The notes under the pieces: model-generated | What the model was told of the DNA's origin: nothing | The model's database searches: none | Seen by the model: the letters and a program-made list of their open reading frames with translations, nothing else | From: UBA12088 sp041920275 | GTDB lineage: Bacteria > Patescibacteriota > Minisyncoccia > Phycocordibacterales > UBA12088 | Assembly: GCA_041920275.1 (NCBI GenBank) | Contig: JAYRSE010000003.1 | Location: 1-31,241 of the forward strand | Length of the DNA stretch: 31,241 nt | Direction of reading: 5' to 3' | Program-made: the position numbers and the translations under genes | Shown here: positions 7,696 to 16,514 of the stretch, piece after piece | Position numbering within the stretch: position 1 is the first letter of the stretch | Layout of the letters: the number at the start of each line of letters is the position of its first letter

Positions 7696-7876
7696 CTTTC
7701 GTTTGCTGCTGCTTGGTGCGTCCGGCTAATGTTGCTCGATCGGGTCTCAGCACGTGCGCTGACTCTGTGTCCGATGTCGCCTGTGTGGTTGGTCATTTTG
7801 CATGTAATGCAGTGCGTAGCATCTTGCCGGTTTCGATAAGAAACACTTGTCGAATTCGCCATGCGATAGTGAACAC

Positions 7877-7885
7877 TGGTACACT
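7877..7885 (+). promoter_or_regulatory. Extended -10 promoter TGGTACACT (leaderless start)
   Basis: TGG-TACACT ends 6 nt before ATG 7892, so the mRNA of the ABC operon should begin at its start codon. Confidence 0.6.
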
Positions 7886-7891
7886 ATCGGC

Positions 7892-9160
7892 ATGGCACTC
7901 CGCTCGCTGCGTGTTGGCTGGTTTTTGATGTCGCGCTACATTCGCAGGGGTAATGCGTGGGCTTCACTCCTTATCGTGGCAATCATGTTCCTCACGTTTC
8001 TCAATGTGGTCGTGGTGCGCGGTGTCCTGGTGGGGCTTCCGATCGGTGCGAGCATTTCGTATCAGAAGGAATATGCCGGCGATGTCATCGTCACTCCGAA
8101 GAGTGATGCGCGACATATCGAGCGCAGTACCTACATCGAGCGGCTCTTGCCCACTGTGCGTGATTTCAAGGCGTTGAGCGCTCGGTACCTCAGTTCGGGC
8201 ATCGTGCGTGCCGACTACGCTCGGCTGCACAAGGCTGACGAGCTGCCAGACCAGGTGGGCACCATGCTCGTCGGCATCGACCCCGAGGATGAGGATTCGG
8301 TTACGCTGCTGAGCACGCTCGTGGTGGAGGGAAGGTATCTCACGCCGGATGATACCAAAGGGATCTTGCTGGGCAGTCAGCTGCTCGAGCGCTATGCGGG
8401 TGGCGTACCTGAAAGTGGCGGTACTCCCGAGACCTCCGGGACACTTTCGAATGTTGTGGTGGGGGATACGGTCCGTGTCACCATCGATGGTATTCCCGGC
8501 GAGTACACCGTGCTTGGTGTGGTGGAAGGTAAGGTGGGCGAGAACAGTCGGCGCGTGTTCATGCTTGACCGACAGTTGCGCAAGGTACTCGATCGTGACC
8601 TGGACGACAAGGATGAGATCGCCGTAGCGCTTGGTCCGTCGCATGACAGTGTGCGTTTCGTGGAGACACTTACCGCCGCGGGAGTCGGAGAACTTGCGAC
8701 CGTGCAGACCGCAAAAGCCTCGCAAGGCAAGTTCTTGGACGACATCACGGCAACATTCGATCTTTTAGGCAACGGCGTTGCCCTCGTGGGTATCATCGTT
8801 GCGGCGATCACGGTGTTCATCATGATCTTCATTGTCGCGCTCAACCGGCAAAAACAGATCGGCATTTTGAAGGGTATCGGCATCGATCGTTTGGCGATCG
8901 AGAGTTCGTACGTGTTCCTCTCCGTCGTATACTCGCTCATCGGCATTTCGCTTGGTGTTCTTGTGCTGTATGGCGTTGTTGCTCCGTATGTCAACGCGAA
9001 CCCGATCGACTTCCCCTTCGCCGACGGAATCCTGGTCGCGCCATGGGATGATACGTTCTTGCGCAGCATCGTGTTGATCGCGACCACGATACTTGCCGGT
9101 TATCTTCCGGCGCGCATGATCGTGCAGAAGCATACGATAAACGCGATACTTGGCCGATAG
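7892..9160 (+). CDS. ABC transporter permease, MacB/FtsX type
   Basis: The protein has 422 residues with the MacB/FtsX layout. One N-terminal membrane helix (about 22-45) is followed by a large extracytoplasmic domain (about 46-300). Three C-terminal helices come next (about 305-335, 350-378 and 390-410), with the typical cytoplasmic phrase QKQIGILKGIGID between helices 2 and 3. Such permeases work mechanically on periplasmic or cell-wall substrates or lipoproteins rather than as channels. The substrate is not identifiable. ATG 7892 fits the leaderless promoter, although the frame is open to 7847. The stop is 3 nt before the ATPase gene, so the two form an operon. Confidence 0.9.
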   Translation: MALRSLRVGWFLMSRYIRRGNAWASLLIVAIMFLTFLNVVVVRGVLVGLPIGASISYQKEYAGDVIVTPKSDARHIERSTYIERLLPTVRDFKALSARYLSSGIVRADYARLHKADELPDQVGTMLVGIDPEDEDSVTLLSTLVVEGRYLTPDDTKGILLGSQLLERYAGGVPESGGTPETSGTLSNVVVGDTVRVTIDGIPGEYTVLGVVEGKVGENSRRVFMLDRQLRKVLDRDLDDKDEIAVALGPSHDSVRFVETLTAAGVGELATVQTAKASQGKFLDDITATFDLLGNGVALVGIIVAAITVFIMIFIVALNRQKQIGILKGIGIDRLAIESSYVFLSVVYSLIGISLGVLVLYGVVAPYVNANPIDFPFADGILVAPWDDTFLRSIVLIATTILAGYLPARMIVQKHTINAILGR

Positions 9161-9163
9161 TGT

Positions 9164-9853
9164 ATGGACTCACCGATCATAGAGGCATGTCGCATACGAA
9201 AGCATTTCACGATCGGCAATGTCGTGACTCGGGCGATCGACGATGTATCGGTCGGGATCCGTCGTGGCGAGTTCGTTGCGATAGAAGGTCGAAGCGGGTC
9301 CGGCAAGAGCACGCTCTTGCACATACTGAGCTTGCTCGACCTGCCGAGCGACGGTGCCGTGTTCGTGAACGGCATCGATACGAGTACATTCTCGCGTACT
9401 GAGCGGGTGCGCATGCGGCTCACCACGTTCGGGTATGTTTTCCAAGATTATGCGCTCATACCCGAGCTCACCGCGCTTGAGAACGTGCTCCTGCCGCACT
9501 TCATGCGAACCGGGCAATACGCGCCATGTGCAGCGCGGGGTGTCGAGATGCTCACGCGAGTCGGTCTTGGTGCGCGTCTGCACAACCTACCGAGCCAGCT
9601 CTCCGGTGGTGAGCAGCAGCGCGTTGCGATCGCCCGCGCATTGGTGAATGAACCGGATGTGCTTTTTGCCGATGAGCCGACCGCAAACCTCGACTCGGAC
9701 ACGAGCGAACTCATCATGGGTATCTTGAAGGAGCTGCATGCGCAGGGTATCACGATCATCTTGGTTACCCACGAATCCGATTTTGCCGCACGGGCCGAGC
9801 GAGTGATCATGCTTGCCGATGGGCGCGTGGTTGAATCAGTGAGGGGTGCGTAG
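9164..9853 (+). CDS. ABC transporter ATPase, MacB/LolD type
   Basis: This 229-residue nucleotide-binding subunit has all expected motifs: Walker A GRSGSGKST (about 43-51), Q-loop VFQDYAL, signature LSGGEQQR (about 142-149), Walker B VLFADEPT and the H-loop histidine in VTHESDF. Its length and sequence match the LolD/MacB/FtsE-like branch that partners with four-helix permeases. It follows the permease directly and should energise it at the inner face of the membrane. Nothing looks degraded. Confidence 0.93.
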   Translation: MDSPIIEACRIRKHFTIGNVVTRAIDDVSVGIRRGEFVAIEGRSGSGKSTLLHILSLLDLPSDGAVFVNGIDTSTFSRTERVRMRLTTFGYVFQDYALIPELTALENVLLPHFMRTGQYAPCAARGVEMLTRVGLGARLHNLPSQLSGGEQQRVAIARALVNEPDVLFADEPTANLDSDTSELIMGILKELHAQGITIILVTHESDFAARAERVIMLADGRVVESVRGA

Positions 9854-9952
9854 GCACGGACGTGGCGATCATGTGACCCTGTGTTGAGGAGGGGCAACGG
9901 ACCCTTGCGGGTTGCGTTTGTTCAATCTATCAAGGAGTGGTAGTCTGATAAG

Positions 9953-9962
9953 ACCACGTGGT
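9953..9962. promoter_or_regulatory. Palindrome ACCACGTGGT, possible operator
   Basis: A 10-bp perfect palindrome lies in the 144-bp gap upstream of ATG 9998 and is followed at once by a second one, GCACGTGTGC-like. TATTTT at 9984-9989 could be the -10 box. The dyad would sit just upstream of that promoter, where a repressor or activator dimer could bind. It may be chance. Confidence 0.3.
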
Positions 9963-9997
9963 GCACGTGTGCAACTTATTCGGTATTTTCATATCCT

Positions 9998-10588
9998 ATG
10001 AACACTGAACAGCAGTCGTCAGAAAGTATTTCGACCTCCGGCGGAACTTCCATGCCGGCATCAAAGAACAAATCCGCCATCATCATTGGCGGCATCATCA
10101 TACTCGCGATCGGCGGGTATTTCCTGCGCGATACCTTTTCCGGCGAGCGTATGGCTGAGCGGGCGATCGAGCAAGCGACCGATGGAGCGGTTGACATTGA
10201 CATGAATGCGGGTGGCGGAAGTACGGTCCGAGTGACCGATGAGGACGGAAGCGAGTTCAATTATTCTGCAGGTGAAAATGTTTCCTTGCCAAGCGATTGG
10301 CCGGAAGATGTACCCATCATCGAGGGAGCGACCGTGATCTACGTGGGCACGATGGATCCGCAGACCGGTGAGGCCGCACAGACGGTCTCGCTTACGAGCG
10401 ATAAGCCCGTATCGGGGGTGGCGACCTATTACGAAACGGAACTCGCGGCGAACGGTTGGACCATTACCGGTACGATGAACATTCAGGGCACTTCCATGGT
10501 CACCGCCACCAAGGACGAGCGTGAAGTGGGTGTGTACGTGGGTGGTGATAGCGGTGTCGCAACGATTAATATAACCATCAGTGAGTAA
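9998..10588 (+). CDS. Membrane-anchored protein with a small outer domain, co-transcribed with ABC-2 exporter
   Basis: The protein has 196 residues. A short Ser-rich cytoplasmic tail precedes one membrane helix (about 27-43, AIIIGGIIILAIGGYF). The outer part is an alpha/beta domain with LPSDWPEDVPIIEGATV (about 98-115) and VATYYETELAANGW (about 142-156). This pattern recurs in small anchored proteins of uncharacterised families, where a 'P-x-DVP' strand is followed by a 'FY-x-x-E-L-x-x-x-GW' helix. No catalytic residues are evident. The next gene begins 5 nt after the stop, so it probably belongs functionally with the ABC-2 transporter. Confidence 0.75.
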   Translation: MNTEQQSSESISTSGGTSMPASKNKSAIIIGGIIILAIGGYFLRDTFSGERMAERAIEQATDGAVDIDMNAGGGSTVRVTDEDGSEFNYSAGENVSLPSDWPEDVPIIEGATVIYVGTMDPQTGEAAQTVSLTSDKPVSGVATYYETELAANGWTITGTMNIQGTSMVTATKDEREVGVYVGGDSGVATINITISE

Positions 10589-10593
10589 GAGCC

Positions 10594-11328
10594 ATGGTCG
10601 ACCTTGCACTCGAGATCAGAAACCTCTCGAAGTGCTACGGACCCACCGTGGCACTTCGAGACTTGTCGCTTTCGATCCCGCGCGGGCAGTTCTTCGGCTT
10701 GCTCGGTCCAAACGGTGCGGGTAAATCGACTACTATCAATCTGATAAGTGGCATCGCACGGATGGAGTCGGGCACCATTCACGTATTCGGTAAGGATGTG
10801 GTCGCTGATTATCGTGAGGCGCGTCGGCAGGTCGGGCTTTCGCCGCAGGAGTTTAATGTGGACATCTTTGAGAAGGTGGTCAACATCCTCGACTTCAGTG
10901 CGGGGTACTTCGGGTTGCGTGCGGCAACGCGACGGGACCGTATTGATGCGTTGCTCGCACGGTTCGATCTTGTCGCCCATGCGCACAAAGAGTTCCGGGC
11001 GCTTTCGGGTGGTCTCAAAAGGCGTGTGCTTCTGGCTCGTGCGCTGGTGCATGATCCGGAGCTGCTTATACTGGATGAGCCGACGGCGGGAGTTGATGTG
11101 GAGCTGCGGCGCGACCTGTGGCGGTATCTGCGAGAGCTCAACGCTTCGGGAAAGACCATCGTGCTCACCTCGCACTACCTCGAGGAGGTTGAGATGCTCT
11201 GTGAGCGGATTGCGGTCATATATGGTGGTGCGGTGGTGGAAGAGGGCACCATGAAGGACCTGCTTGCGGGCGGCAAAAAACTGGAGGAGCGGTATCTGGA
11301 GCTAACAACACAGGCGCATGCGGTATAA
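10594..11328 (+). CDS. ABC transporter ATPase, ABC-2 (DrrA/NodI-like) type
   Basis: This 244-residue ATPase has Walker A GPNGAGKST (about 39-47), Q-loop SPQE, signature LSGGLKRR (about 136-143), Walker B LLILDEPTAGVD and the H-loop in TSHYLEEVE. The signature GLKRR and the DEPTAGVD form are usual in ABC-2 exporters of drugs, polysaccharides or lipids. It overlaps the permease gene by 11 nt, indicating translational coupling. The exported substrate is not evident. Confidence 0.93.
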   Translation: MVDLALEIRNLSKCYGPTVALRDLSLSIPRGQFFGLLGPNGAGKSTTINLISGIARMESGTIHVFGKDVVADYREARRQVGLSPQEFNVDIFEKVVNILDFSAGYFGLRAATRRDRIDALLARFDLVAHAHKEFRALSGGLKRRVLLARALVHDPELLILDEPTAGVDVELRRDLWRYLRELNASGKTIVLTSHYLEEVEMLCERIAVIYGGAVVEEGTMKDLLAGGKKLEERYLELTTQAHAV

Positions 11329-12085
11329 CGGCATCGGTTTATATACGTTCGTACGCAGGGAAGTGAAGCGATTTCTGCGCGTGTCGGTGCAAACGCTCGT
11401 GTCGCCATGGATCAGTGCGATCCTGTTCATTTTTATTTTTGGAAGTGTTGTCGGCTCGCGCATCGATACCATTGCCGGGATGCCGTACCTTTCGTTCGTA
11501 CTTCCGGGCGTGCTCATGATGAATGTGCTTACGAGCGCATTCTCACATTCCTCATCGTCGCTCTACTTCCAGCGTTTTGCGCGCCATATCGAGGAAGTGT
11601 TGGTGGCGCCACTTTCGTACACTGAAATGATCGCCGGGTACTTGGTCGGCGCGCTCGTGCGCGGGGTCATTATCGGGGCCGGGATCCTTGCGATCGGGAC
11701 GCTTTTCGGGGCGTCAAGCGTTCACCATCTCGGGTACTTCCTGTTCTATGTCGTAGCGGTATCCACCGTTTTCGCACTCCTCGGCCTCCTGGTGGGCTTG
11801 TGGGCGGACGGTTTCGAGCAGCTTGCTTCGCTCACCACGTTCGTCATCACACCGCTCTCTTTTCTTGGTGGTATGTTCAATTCGCTCGATATGCTCCCGC
11901 CGGTCCTGCAGCGGATCACGCTTTGGAATCCGTTCTTTTACTTCAACGACGGACTTCGGTACAGTATGACGGGCGTGCACGAAGCGTCGCTCGAGACCGG
12001 CCTCGCGATCGTGTTGGGACTTTTCTTTGCGCTGTTCGTCACGGTGGTGCTTGTATTCAGAAGCGGGTGGCACTTGCGGGCGTAG
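11318..12085 (+). CDS. ABC-2 type transporter permease
   Basis: The protein has 255 residues and six membrane helices, in the ABC-2 membrane family. A cytoplasmic N-terminal segment (FVRREVKRFLRVSVQTLVSPW) leads into helix 1. Near the C-terminus is LTTFVITPLSFLGGMFNSLDMLPPVLQRITLWNPF (split here as LTTFVITPLSFLGGMF and then LPPVLQRITLWNPF), the conserved region of the DrrB/NodJ branch. It forms the transport pathway for the ATPase encoded just upstream. Confidence 0.92.
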   Translation: MRYNGIGLYTFVRREVKRFLRVSVQTLVSPWISAILFIFIFGSVVGSRIDTIAGMPYLSFVLPGVLMMNVLTSAFSHSSSSLYFQRFARHIEEVLVAPLSYTEMIAGYLVGALVRGVIIGAGILAIGTLFGASSVHHLGYFLFYVVAVSTVFALLGLLVGLWADGFEQLASLTTFVITPLSFLGGMFNSLDMLPPVLQRITLWNPFFYFNDGLRYSMTGVHEASLETGLAIVLGLFFALFVTVVLVFRSGWHLRA

Positions 12086-12224
12086 AAGCGTCCGGTCGAG
12101 AAGCGCTTTTCATGTGCGACGCATTCGTGCCAGAGCACCGTTGTTATTCGGCATCTCGTCAGCGAACAGATGGTTCGGGTACGGAGGTGTTACTGTGGTG
12201 CGATCTCGGACCGATCGCGTGATG

Positions 12225-12233
12225 TGGTATACT
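12225..12233 (+). promoter_or_regulatory. Extended -10 promoter TGGTATACT (leaderless start)
   Basis: TGG-TATACT ends 3 nt before ATG 12237 and 6 nt before the in-frame GTG 12240. The spacing seen at other genes here would favour GTG 12240. Confidence 0.55.
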
Positions 12234-12236
12234 CGC

Positions 12237-12956
12237 ATGGTGATCTCCGGAGTGATACAAGGTGAGTTGCGGGGCGTTGCGAACCGTGAACGAGCGGTGA
12301 CGTCTGCGCGTTTCTTCAAGACCGGAACGGGCGAGTACGGTGAGGGGGACCTGTTCTTGGGTGTGACCATGCCGGAACTGCGTCGCATTGCGAAGCGGAA
12401 CATCGACGCAACATACACTGATGTGGTCACACTTCTTGCAGGCGCGTATCACGAAGAACGGATGGTCGGACTTCTCATCCTTACCTACCGTTTCGAGGGG
12501 GCAAGCGAACGTGAGCGAGAGCGTATTGTACGATTCTATCTACGTCACAGCCGTTCGGTGAACAATTGGGACCTGGTGGATGTTTCCGCACCGACCATCC
12601 TTGGAGCTCACCTTCGTGATCGACCGCACGAGCGCGCGGTGCTCTATCGGCTTGCCCGTTCAAACGTGCTATGGGAACGACGCATGGCGATGGTTTCCAC
12701 ACTTGCGTTCATACGCGCCGGGGACTTTGAAGATGCGTGCGCGATCGCCGTACTTCTTCTTGATGACCCCGAAGACCTGTTGCACAAGGCGGTGGGTTGG
12801 ATGTTACGAGAAGTCGGAAAAGCGGACAGGCCGACTCTGGTGCGTTTTCTTGAGCAGTATGCCTGTCGCCTACCACGCACCGCTTTGCGGTACGCGATCG
12901 AGCATTTCAAAGAGGTTGACCGCAAGGCCTACCTTGCGCTCCCGAGGTGCGGTTGA
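12237..12956 (+). CDS. DNA alkylation repair enzyme, AlkD-like DNA glycosylase
   Basis: This 239-residue all-helical protein matches the AlkD family, which excises bulky or cationic alkylated bases such as 3- and 7-methylpurines using HEAT-like repeats. Recognisable signatures are FFKTGTGEYGEGDLFLGV near the N-terminus, the NNWDLVDVSAP block (about 103-113) and NVLWERRMAMVST. Near the C-terminus HKAVGWMLREVGK is followed by PRTALRYAIEHF. The key Trp and Asp positions of the substrate cleft appear to be kept. The frame is open upstream to 12027, but the promoter and family alignment place the start at ATG 12237 or GTG 12240. Confidence 0.92.
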   Translation: MVISGVIQGELRGVANRERAVTSARFFKTGTGEYGEGDLFLGVTMPELRRIAKRNIDATYTDVVTLLAGAYHEERMVGLLILTYRFEGASERERERIVRFYLRHSRSVNNWDLVDVSAPTILGAHLRDRPHERAVLYRLARSNVLWERRMAMVSTLAFIRAGDFEDACAIAVLLLDDPEDLLHKAVGWMLREVGKADRPTLVRFLEQYACRLPRTALRYAIEHFKEVDRKAYLALPRCG

Positions 12957-13102
12957 GTATCCGCACGTTTTGCCGATGGAAATGTGGATCGGGGTGAAAG
13001 TGTCTCGCATGTCGAGTTCAAGCTCCAAGGTGTTGATGTTTCGGCCGTGGGGCAGGTAATCATACTTTTACACTGACTGGCTTCAAGCATGACCCGCTTG
13101 TT

Positions 13103-13111
13103 TGTTATACT
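13103..13111 (+). promoter_or_regulatory. Extended -10 promoter TGTTATACT
   Basis: TGT-TATACT lies 30 nt before ATG 13142, giving a short leader of about 24 nt. Confidence 0.5.
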
Positions 13112-13141
13112 GACTTCATTGTCAATGCAATCAAAAACACC

Positions 13142-14077
13142 ATGAATCCATCCTTTCAACCTTACGGTGGCGCTCAGTTGAATGGAACTTCCGCACCGAC
13201 ACCGTCGACCCCCAAAATCGGCAAGTTCAAGGCGAGTAAGATGATAGTGGACGCAAGTTGGAGCATGTTGAAGAAAGACAAAGAGATGCTCTTGTTCCCG
13301 GTACTTTCTTTCTTTACGACCATGATCGCCGTGGCCATTCTTTTCACCATATATCTCTATACCGTTGCCGGCGGTGACATGGATACACTGCGTGCGTTAA
13401 GTGATGAGAATGTCGATCGTTCGAGTAGTGGTGCGGAACTCGCGTTCCTCTCCGTGTTCTATGTGGTGACGTACTTCATCGCGACCTTTTTCGAAGCGGG
13501 TGTGGTTGCGATCGCCGATGCGCGCATCAAGGGGAGGGACCTCGCCTTCAGCGATGGTATGCATGCCGCTTCTTCGAAGGTCGGAAAGCTTTTTGTGTGG
13601 TCTGCGGTAAATGCGACCGCTGGTGTGATCCTTCGCGTCCTCGCGGATCGCAGCAAGTTGTTCGGACGTATCGTCGTTTCGCTACTTGGTGCTGCGTGGA
13701 GCATACTCACGTACTTCATACTCCCCGTTCTTATGTTGGAAGAAAAGAGTATCAAAGAATCGCTTGCGCGGAGCGGTGAGTCTATCAAGAAGACCTGGGG
13801 TGAGACGGTCATCGTGAACGTCGGCGTCGGGCTTTTCGTGTTCGTGTTGGCACTCGCAGGGCTCGCTCTGCTGATCGGCGCGCTTTTGACAGGCAGCGGT
13901 TTGGTCGTGTTATTTGCAGGTATTCTATTCCTTGTATATATGATCGGGCTTACGCTCATCTCGAGCACGCTTGGTGTAATATTCAAAGTGGTGCTCTATG
14001 AGTATGCCACGAACGGCACGCTTCCCGAGGCGTTTCCCGAGGAGGTGATACGGTATGCGTTCGCTCCGCAAAAGTAA
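13142..14077 (+). CDS. Integral membrane protein, DUF6159-like
   Basis: The protein has 311 residues. A Pro/Ser/Thr-rich N-terminal tail (1-30) precedes KASKMIVDASWSMLKKDKEMLLFP, which is typical of this membrane family. About six hydrophobic helices follow (around 55-75, 98-122, 155-200, 220-262 and 265-285). The long phrase LEEKSIKESLARSGESIKKTWG sits between helices on the cytoplasmic side. There is no catalytic motif, and the role is unknown even for the family. It precedes the deoxyribosyltransferase-like gene by 39 nt and may share its transcript. Confidence 0.75.
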   Translation: MNPSFQPYGGAQLNGTSAPTPSTPKIGKFKASKMIVDASWSMLKKDKEMLLFPVLSFFTTMIAVAILFTIYLYTVAGGDMDTLRALSDENVDRSSSGAELAFLSVFYVVTYFIATFFEAGVVAIADARIKGRDLAFSDGMHAASSKVGKLFVWSAVNATAGVILRVLADRSKLFGRIVVSLLGAAWSILTYFILPVLMLEEKSIKESLARSGESIKKTWGETVIVNVGVGLFVFVLALAGLALLIGALLTGSGLVVLFAGILFLVYMIGLTLISSTLGVIFKVVLYEYATNGTLPEAFPEEVIRYAFAPQK

Positions 14078-14116
14078 GCAATGTGTGTGATCGCAAAAGC
14101 GTCCGATCCTTTCTAT

Positions 14117-14566
14117 ATGAAAATTTGCATCTGCTCATCGATGTCGGCACGTGAGCGATTCATGATGCTAAAGGTGGAGTTGGAGAAACTGGGACATGTC
14201 GTTCTTGTACCCGATATAGAGTCTGAGTTAATGGTAGCACGTGATCCCGCTCGAACAGCATGCGTTGGTGATGATGCGGCTACGCTAGCTCAATTGCGGG
14301 GCGCATGGGGGTGGAAGGGGCGGGCGATCTTGAATCATTTTCGTAAGATCGACGAGAGTGATGCGATACTGGTGACGAACTATGAAAAGAACGGTGTTGA
14401 GAACTATATCGGCGCGAACACGTTTCTTGAGATGGGGTATGCGTTTGGTTCGGGAAAGAAGGTCTTTGTGTTAAATGCCCTACCTGAGCATTCGCCCTTC
14501 ATCGAAGAGATCTTGGGTATGCAGCCGACCGTATTTGGAGGAAATATCGCAAGGGTGGTATGGTAG
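14117..14566 (+). CDS. Nucleoside 2-deoxyribosyltransferase-like protein
   Basis: The product is 149 residues from ATG 14117 (MKICICSSMS). It has the Rossmann-like order of the nucleoside deoxyribosyltransferase/DUF4406 group: an N-terminal strand with SSM, a helix and a VLVPDIE strand. The middle reads SDAILVTNYEKNGVENYIGANTFLEMGYAFG (DAILVTNYEKNG, then NTFLEMGYAF), in which the Glu of FLEMGYA corresponds to the likely nucleophile. Family members exchange or hydrolyse the N-glycosidic bond of deoxynucleosides or act on nucleotides; activity here is unproven. The frame is open to 14081 upstream, but the shorter start begins exactly at the first beta strand. Confidence 0.75.
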   Translation: MKICICSSMSARERFMMLKVELEKLGHVVLVPDIESELMVARDPARTACVGDDAATLAQLRGAWGWKGRAILNHFRKIDESDAILVTNYEKNGVENYIGANTFLEMGYAFGSGKKVFVLNALPEHSPFIEEILGMQPTVFGGNIARVVW

Positions 14567-14675
14567 GGAATTGTCGTCATGTTGGTACCGTACGGTATAC
14601 GGCCGCTCTCTTTGCCGTTCGATCTCGCCCGTGTGCCCGTACGCATGATGCTGGCGTCAACCAAAAAAGATCTTC

Positions 14676-15158
14676 ATGAAAAAAATACATACATTGTGTG
14701 TGCCGATCCAAGGAACGAACGTGCTGTTGGGTATGAAGAAACAAGGTTTCGGTGCCGGTCGATGGAATGGGTTCGGCGGTAAGTTGGAGGAGGGAGAGAC
14801 GGTCGAAGACGCACTGCTCCGTGAGTTGTGCGAAGAATCGGGGCTTGTAGCGAGTGATGTGCTCAAGGTGGGTGTGTTGGATTTCAAGTTCAAGCACGAG
14901 GACCTCGAACTCGAGGTTCATGTATTCACCGTGAGAGACTTTGTCGGCGTTCCGGAAGAGACCAAAGAAATGAGGCCGCAATGGTTTCCTCGAGACGAGA
15001 TACCGTATTCCCGAATGTGGCCTGACGACGAGTATTGGTTTCCGCTTTTGCTTGCCGGCAAGAGATTTATCGGATCATTCCTCCTGGACCGTCCGTCGAG
15101 TTTCGAGCATGTTTCCAAGATCATCTCGTATGAGCTGCACGAGGTGGTGGAGAAATAG
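14676..15158 (+). CDS. NUDIX hydrolase, MTH1/MutT-like (probable 8-oxo-dGTP diphosphatase)
   Basis: This 160-residue protein has a complete Nudix box at about 35-57 (GKLEEGETVEDALLRELCEE followed by SGL) with the GxxxxxE, REL and EExG elements that bind Mg2+. WNGFGGK just before the box and DEYWFPLLLAGKRF near the end (WPDD plus WFP) match the MTH1-like subgroup that cleans 2-oxo-dATP and 8-oxo-dGTP from the nucleotide pool. With the AlkD-like gene upstream it hints at a small DNA-maintenance cluster, though they are not one operon. Confidence 0.92.
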   Translation: MKKIHTLCVPIQGTNVLLGMKKQGFGAGRWNGFGGKLEEGETVEDALLRELCEESGLVASDVLKVGVLDFKFKHEDLELEVHVFTVRDFVGVPEETKEMRPQWFPRDEIPYSRMWPDDEYWFPLLLAGKRFIGSFLLDRPSSFEHVSKIISYELHEVVEK

Positions 15159-15265
15159 TCCGTGTTCCATGAAGTCTGTACTGCGTGTCTAATGAGGTTC
15201 CGTGCGCTCGCTTGACGTTGGGGTTGCGAGTTTGAGGGATCGGTGCATGTTTCCGGCTACGAAAA

Positions 15266-15282
15266 GCCGCCCGAAGGGCGGC
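15266..15282 (-). terminator. Intrinsic terminator of the YceI-like gene
   Basis: GCCGCCC (15266-15272) and GGGCGGC (15276-15282) pair across a GAA loop. On the minus strand the stem is followed directly by TTTT. It lies 28 nt past the stop of the YceI-like gene. Confidence 0.85.
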
Positions 15283-15309
15283 CATCGACCCGGTACGCGG
15301 GGGTATCGG

Positions 15310-16032
15310 TCACTCACCTCGTTGTGCGATGAGTGTGAAAGAAATGGCGATCATGTCGTCGATCACATTGTCCGCAAGGTTATCGAAGAATGAGTCGGAG
15401 CCCGCGGTGACACCCCAGAGCGTACGGTTGATCTCCGTTTGTGCGCGCATGGTTACACGACCCGATCCGTCCACGGTCACTTCAGCGGGAAAGGTGACCT
15501 CATTGGTCTGTCCATGCATGGTAAGGTTTGCAGTGACTTCATAGGCACCGGGAGCATTCTGCACCATATGTACGAGCGTTACTTCGGCAGTGGGGTACGT
15601 TGCCACATCGAACCAACGCTCCCCCTTGAGGTGCTCAGCAAGCGCTCCTTCTTGGCCGGGTTTCTTTGGTGTACCGAGCGCGACAAGTGTGTTCATGTCG
15701 AGCGTCACGGTGCCACTCACTTCACCGCCTGTGACTGACATTGAGCCACCGGAAAATGCGATCGAGCCGGTGTTGGTGTAACCATCGATCAGTGGCTTCT
15801 TGCCGGACCAGTTGAACGTGCTTTCCGCAGGTAGGAGCTGATACGTACCATCCTCGAGTGGTATTTGCTTCGAGGGTGTATCAGCAGTGTCCGATGTCTC
15901 AGAAAGCGTCGTTTCGGGCTGTCGTGCCGCTGTGTTTTCGGAACTCGGAGCGTCGGAGCGGGGAATGTTCCAAGCATAGAAAGCCGTTCCTGCTAACAGT
16001 ATGCCGATGGTCGCGATGAGTGTTGTTCTCAT
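15310..16032 (-). CDS. YceI-like lipocalin-fold protein, membrane-anchored or secreted
   Basis: The protein has 240 residues. A hydrophobic N-terminal helix (about 4-21) is a signal or anchor. A Ser/Thr/Glu-rich linker (25-60) leads to a YceI-type beta barrel (about 62-238). The domain starts GTYQLLPAESTFNWSGKK and has GEVSGTVTLDMNTL, the HLKGERWFDVATYPTAEV block and LTMHGQTNEVTFP, all typical. YceI proteins bind isoprenoid or amphiphilic ligands outside the cytoplasm. A -10 box on the minus strand lies at 16069-16064, giving a leader of about 25 nt. Confidence 0.92.
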   Translation of the reverse strand: MRTTLIATIGILLAGTAFYAWNIPRSDAPSSENTAARQPETTLSETSDTADTPSKQIPLEDGTYQLLPAESTFNWSGKKPLIDGYTNTGSIAFSGGSMSVTGGEVSGTVTLDMNTLVALGTPKKPGQEGALAEHLKGERWFDVATYPTAEVTLVHMVQNAPGAYEVTANLTMHGQTNEVTFPAEVTVDGSGRVTMRAQTEINRTLWGVTAGSDSFFDNLADNVIDDMIAISFTLIAQRGE

Positions 16033-16514
16033 GGTATGAATTGATGAATGGATAGTGCCATGCAGTATAGCATGTCCAGCACCCGTACTTCACGATTCGT
16101 GGGCGGTCTTCTATATGGTGCGGACACTTACATGCGCTCCGTACACTTTTTTGGGCGGCGGGCCGTCCGCGCGGTCGTATGGTCAGATCGGTTCCACAAA
16201 ATAGTACTCACCTTTGCGGTCGTTTCGAGGATGAGGCGGCGACTCCCGGTTCCGTCGATAGGCATCAGCGGTCACGCTCTCGCACGTCGATGAAGTATGG
16301 TCGAGCCACTTGAATGAGACTGGTTTGACGTAACTCCGGAAATCGCGCTCGTGATGGCGATGAATCGTGCCACTTGTCACGATTCAGCGAGTGCCGGTAT
16401 TCCAACTCCGTGTGCGGGACTTTCCACGGATGAAACAGTGTTTTGCAGCGTGTCTGGTACAAGCACAGTTCGTTATGTGCTCGCAGTCGGCCTTGGGCGG
16501 AGTGCGTGTGAATA
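16033..16514. other. Intergenic stretch without a gene
   Basis: No convincing coding frame. It holds the YceI promoter (16064-16072, minus). It also contains a 9-bp inverted repeat, TGAATCGTG (16361-16369) with CACGATTCA (16378-16386), and a short dyad GTGTGA/TCACAC at 16506-16520 overlapping the stop of the glycosyltransferase gene. The inverted repeats have no T-tract and their role is unclear. Confidence 0.45.
16064..16072 (-). promoter_or_regulatory. Extended -10 promoter TGCTATACT
   Basis: On the minus strand TGC-TATACT lies about 31 nt upstream of the YceI-like start at 16032. Confidence 0.55.

Noticed and set aside
8392..9087. 231-codon open frame on the minus strand
   Set aside because: Antisense to the MacB/FtsX-type permease; Ser/Thr/Pro-rich shadow sequence.
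10483..11175. 230-codon open frame on the minus strand
   Set aside because: Antisense to a well-conserved ABC ATPase gene; no recognisable product.
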